This document shows positions 62,730-64,000 of a DNA stretch of 64,000 bases, piece after piece. A program made the position numbers and the translations under genes. The notes beneath the pieces are model-generated. The model was not told where the DNA came from. It worked only from the letters and a program-made list of their open reading frames with translations, and searched no databases. This DNA is from Pampus argenteus. Its lineage: Eukaryota; Chordata; Actinopteri; Scombriformes; Stromateidae. The stretch covers positions 16,666,001 to 16,730,000 of the forward strand of contig CM072863.1 in the NCBI GenBank assembly GCA_036937835.1, given 5' to 3'. Numbering within the stretch: position 1 is the first letter of the stretch; every line of letters begins with the position of its first letter.

Positions 62730-64000
62730 GTAAGCTTTTGTTGCTTTTGCGGGGGGCTGTGTCCTCCTTCTCTCCCGGCATGTTGGCGGTCTTTGTCTTG
62801 GTTCAGCAGAGGGGTTTGACTCTCATGACTGTGTTAATGCGACTGACTAGCCATGCTGCGTTGTGAGTTGTGGAGCTTTTTGGTGCTGGTGCACTTGCTT
62901 TTAGAGGTTTGGGGCTTCCTGGTGCTTTTGTTGTTGTGTGTGTCTGTGTGTGTGTGTGCGTGTGTGAGGATGCTGATCTTGTAGTGTTGAGACTGCAGGT
63001 TATGCTGATGAAATGAAATGTGGTGTGACTAAACCTCATGTTTGGGTATTTGCGCAGGTAAATAGTGGTGTATTGTTTTGTCTGTTTACAACAATTAGTT
63101 TGATTAAAAAGTAGAAGACGCTAGTTGGTGGTTGTTTTCCTTCACTGCAATCTACCTTTCTGCAAGCAGCTATCTTGAACAAAAGCCCTCTTTCGGCATG
63201 TAGCTAATGGATTAACCAAGCATGATAAACACCCACATTTCCCTGCCCCACGCTGCATCTGACCGAGGCATTTGTTTCGCCTGCTGTGGAAATTCCTCTC
63301 AATTATCAGGATCTTGGAGTCTCCTCAGTTCTCTCTCTCATCTTTCCCCTTCCTTATCAAACGTGTTGCTCCATCCATTGGTCCATGGTTGACCCAAATA
63401 CATGTGCAGCTCCTACCCCTCCCCCTGACCTCATATCAAAACACATCACTGCTCCTTCTCGTTCTATTGTTTCATATATCCGTCTTCTGCATCAAACCCC
63501 TCATCAGCAGCAGCAATATTGTCTTTGTGAGATTTTTTATTAATAATGAAATGATGATCTAACCGTCAAGTTTGAATCAGCTGGTGGCCTCTGCGAGAAT
63601 AGACCATACAAGTAAATAAATACATAGATACAGTGCATGCACGCTGCTGAGCTGAGCCAGTCTCTTGATGTTACGCAAACTTATGTAACAGATGAAATTG
63701 TGCTATAATTGTGGTATGTATGTTGACTGTGAGCAGAAATCTGTATTATTATTTTTTACTTTTTGAGATACAGGCACAAAATATGTTTCAAAGAGAAATA
63801 GTTTAACATTTTTGGAAATGTTGAACTATATGATTTTGGGCTGTCTGAGACAAAAAGTAGACAATTATGAGAGAAATATGAGCTTTTTTCTTCTTATCTT
63901 TCTGTCCAAAAGTCATAATTTTATATTTATTTAAAACATGCAAAAACCAAAATGTAAAAATAAATTGTGGCTGGATGCCGTGACATCCTGGAGTCTCGCA
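62730..64000. other. Non-coding DNA, possible first intron
   Basis: No exon was recognised. A GT-rich tract lies at 62935-62967. Text near 63800-63860 (AGTTTAACATTTTTGGAAAT) faintly resembles a common fish repeat. Confidence 0.4.

Overview
This window is vertebrate nuclear DNA, almost certainly from a ray-finned (percomorph-type) fish. Three genes are recognisable by protein: a group III metabotropic glutamate receptor (grm4), a diphosphoinositol polyphosphate phosphohydrolase (nudt3) and ribosomal protein S10 (rps10). They are split by GT-AG introns and separated by long AT-rich stretches full of microsatellites and repeat relics of kinds common in fish. In human 6p21 the same neighbourhood reads GRM4 - HMGA1 - NUDT3 - RPS10 - PACSIN1. 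All identifications come from reading translations and splice signals by eye; nothing was searched.

Layout. (1) 1-28.4 kb: the 5' part of grm4 on the minus strand. The exon with the start codon is at 2361-3418 (coding 2361-2903), and a candidate non-coding first exon lies near 27.9-28.3 kb. The intron between them would hold a Ty3/Gypsy pol scrap, the end of a Tc1-like element, a tRNA-type SINE, other repeats, and a CRE/octamer/CTCF-like cluster at 12.0-12.5 kb. (2) 28.4-38.0 kb: intergenic, with GT microsatellites, a decayed Tc1-like transposase and two hAT-like miniature repeats. (3) 38.0-46.6 kb: nudt3 on the plus strand, five coding exons giving 178 aa, with a long 3' UTR that opens with a 26-unit CTCTT repeat. 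(4) 47.27-50.5 kb: rps10 on the minus strand, one non-coding and five coding exons giving 166 aa, tail-to-tail with nudt3. (5) 50.8-51.7 kb: a possible small three-exon gene of unknown identity, head-to-head with rps10, carrying an apparent one-base frameshift in a C run. (6) 51.7-64 kb: mostly non-coding. A CpG-containing block with a good splice donor at 62.55-62.73 kb may be the first exon of a plus-strand gene; pacsin1 is the positional candidate.

The three firm genes do not form a pathway. They are a glutamate-gated Gi/o-coupled receptor, an inositol pyrophosphate hydrolase and a 40S ribosomal protein, held together by old synteny. The most notable points are that nudt3 is inverted relative to its human arrangement, the unidentified gene beside rps10, the CTCTT tract in the nudt3 3' UTR, and the regulatory-looking cluster at 12 kb. 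I saw no bacterial-type system, no CRISPR array and no intact mobile element.
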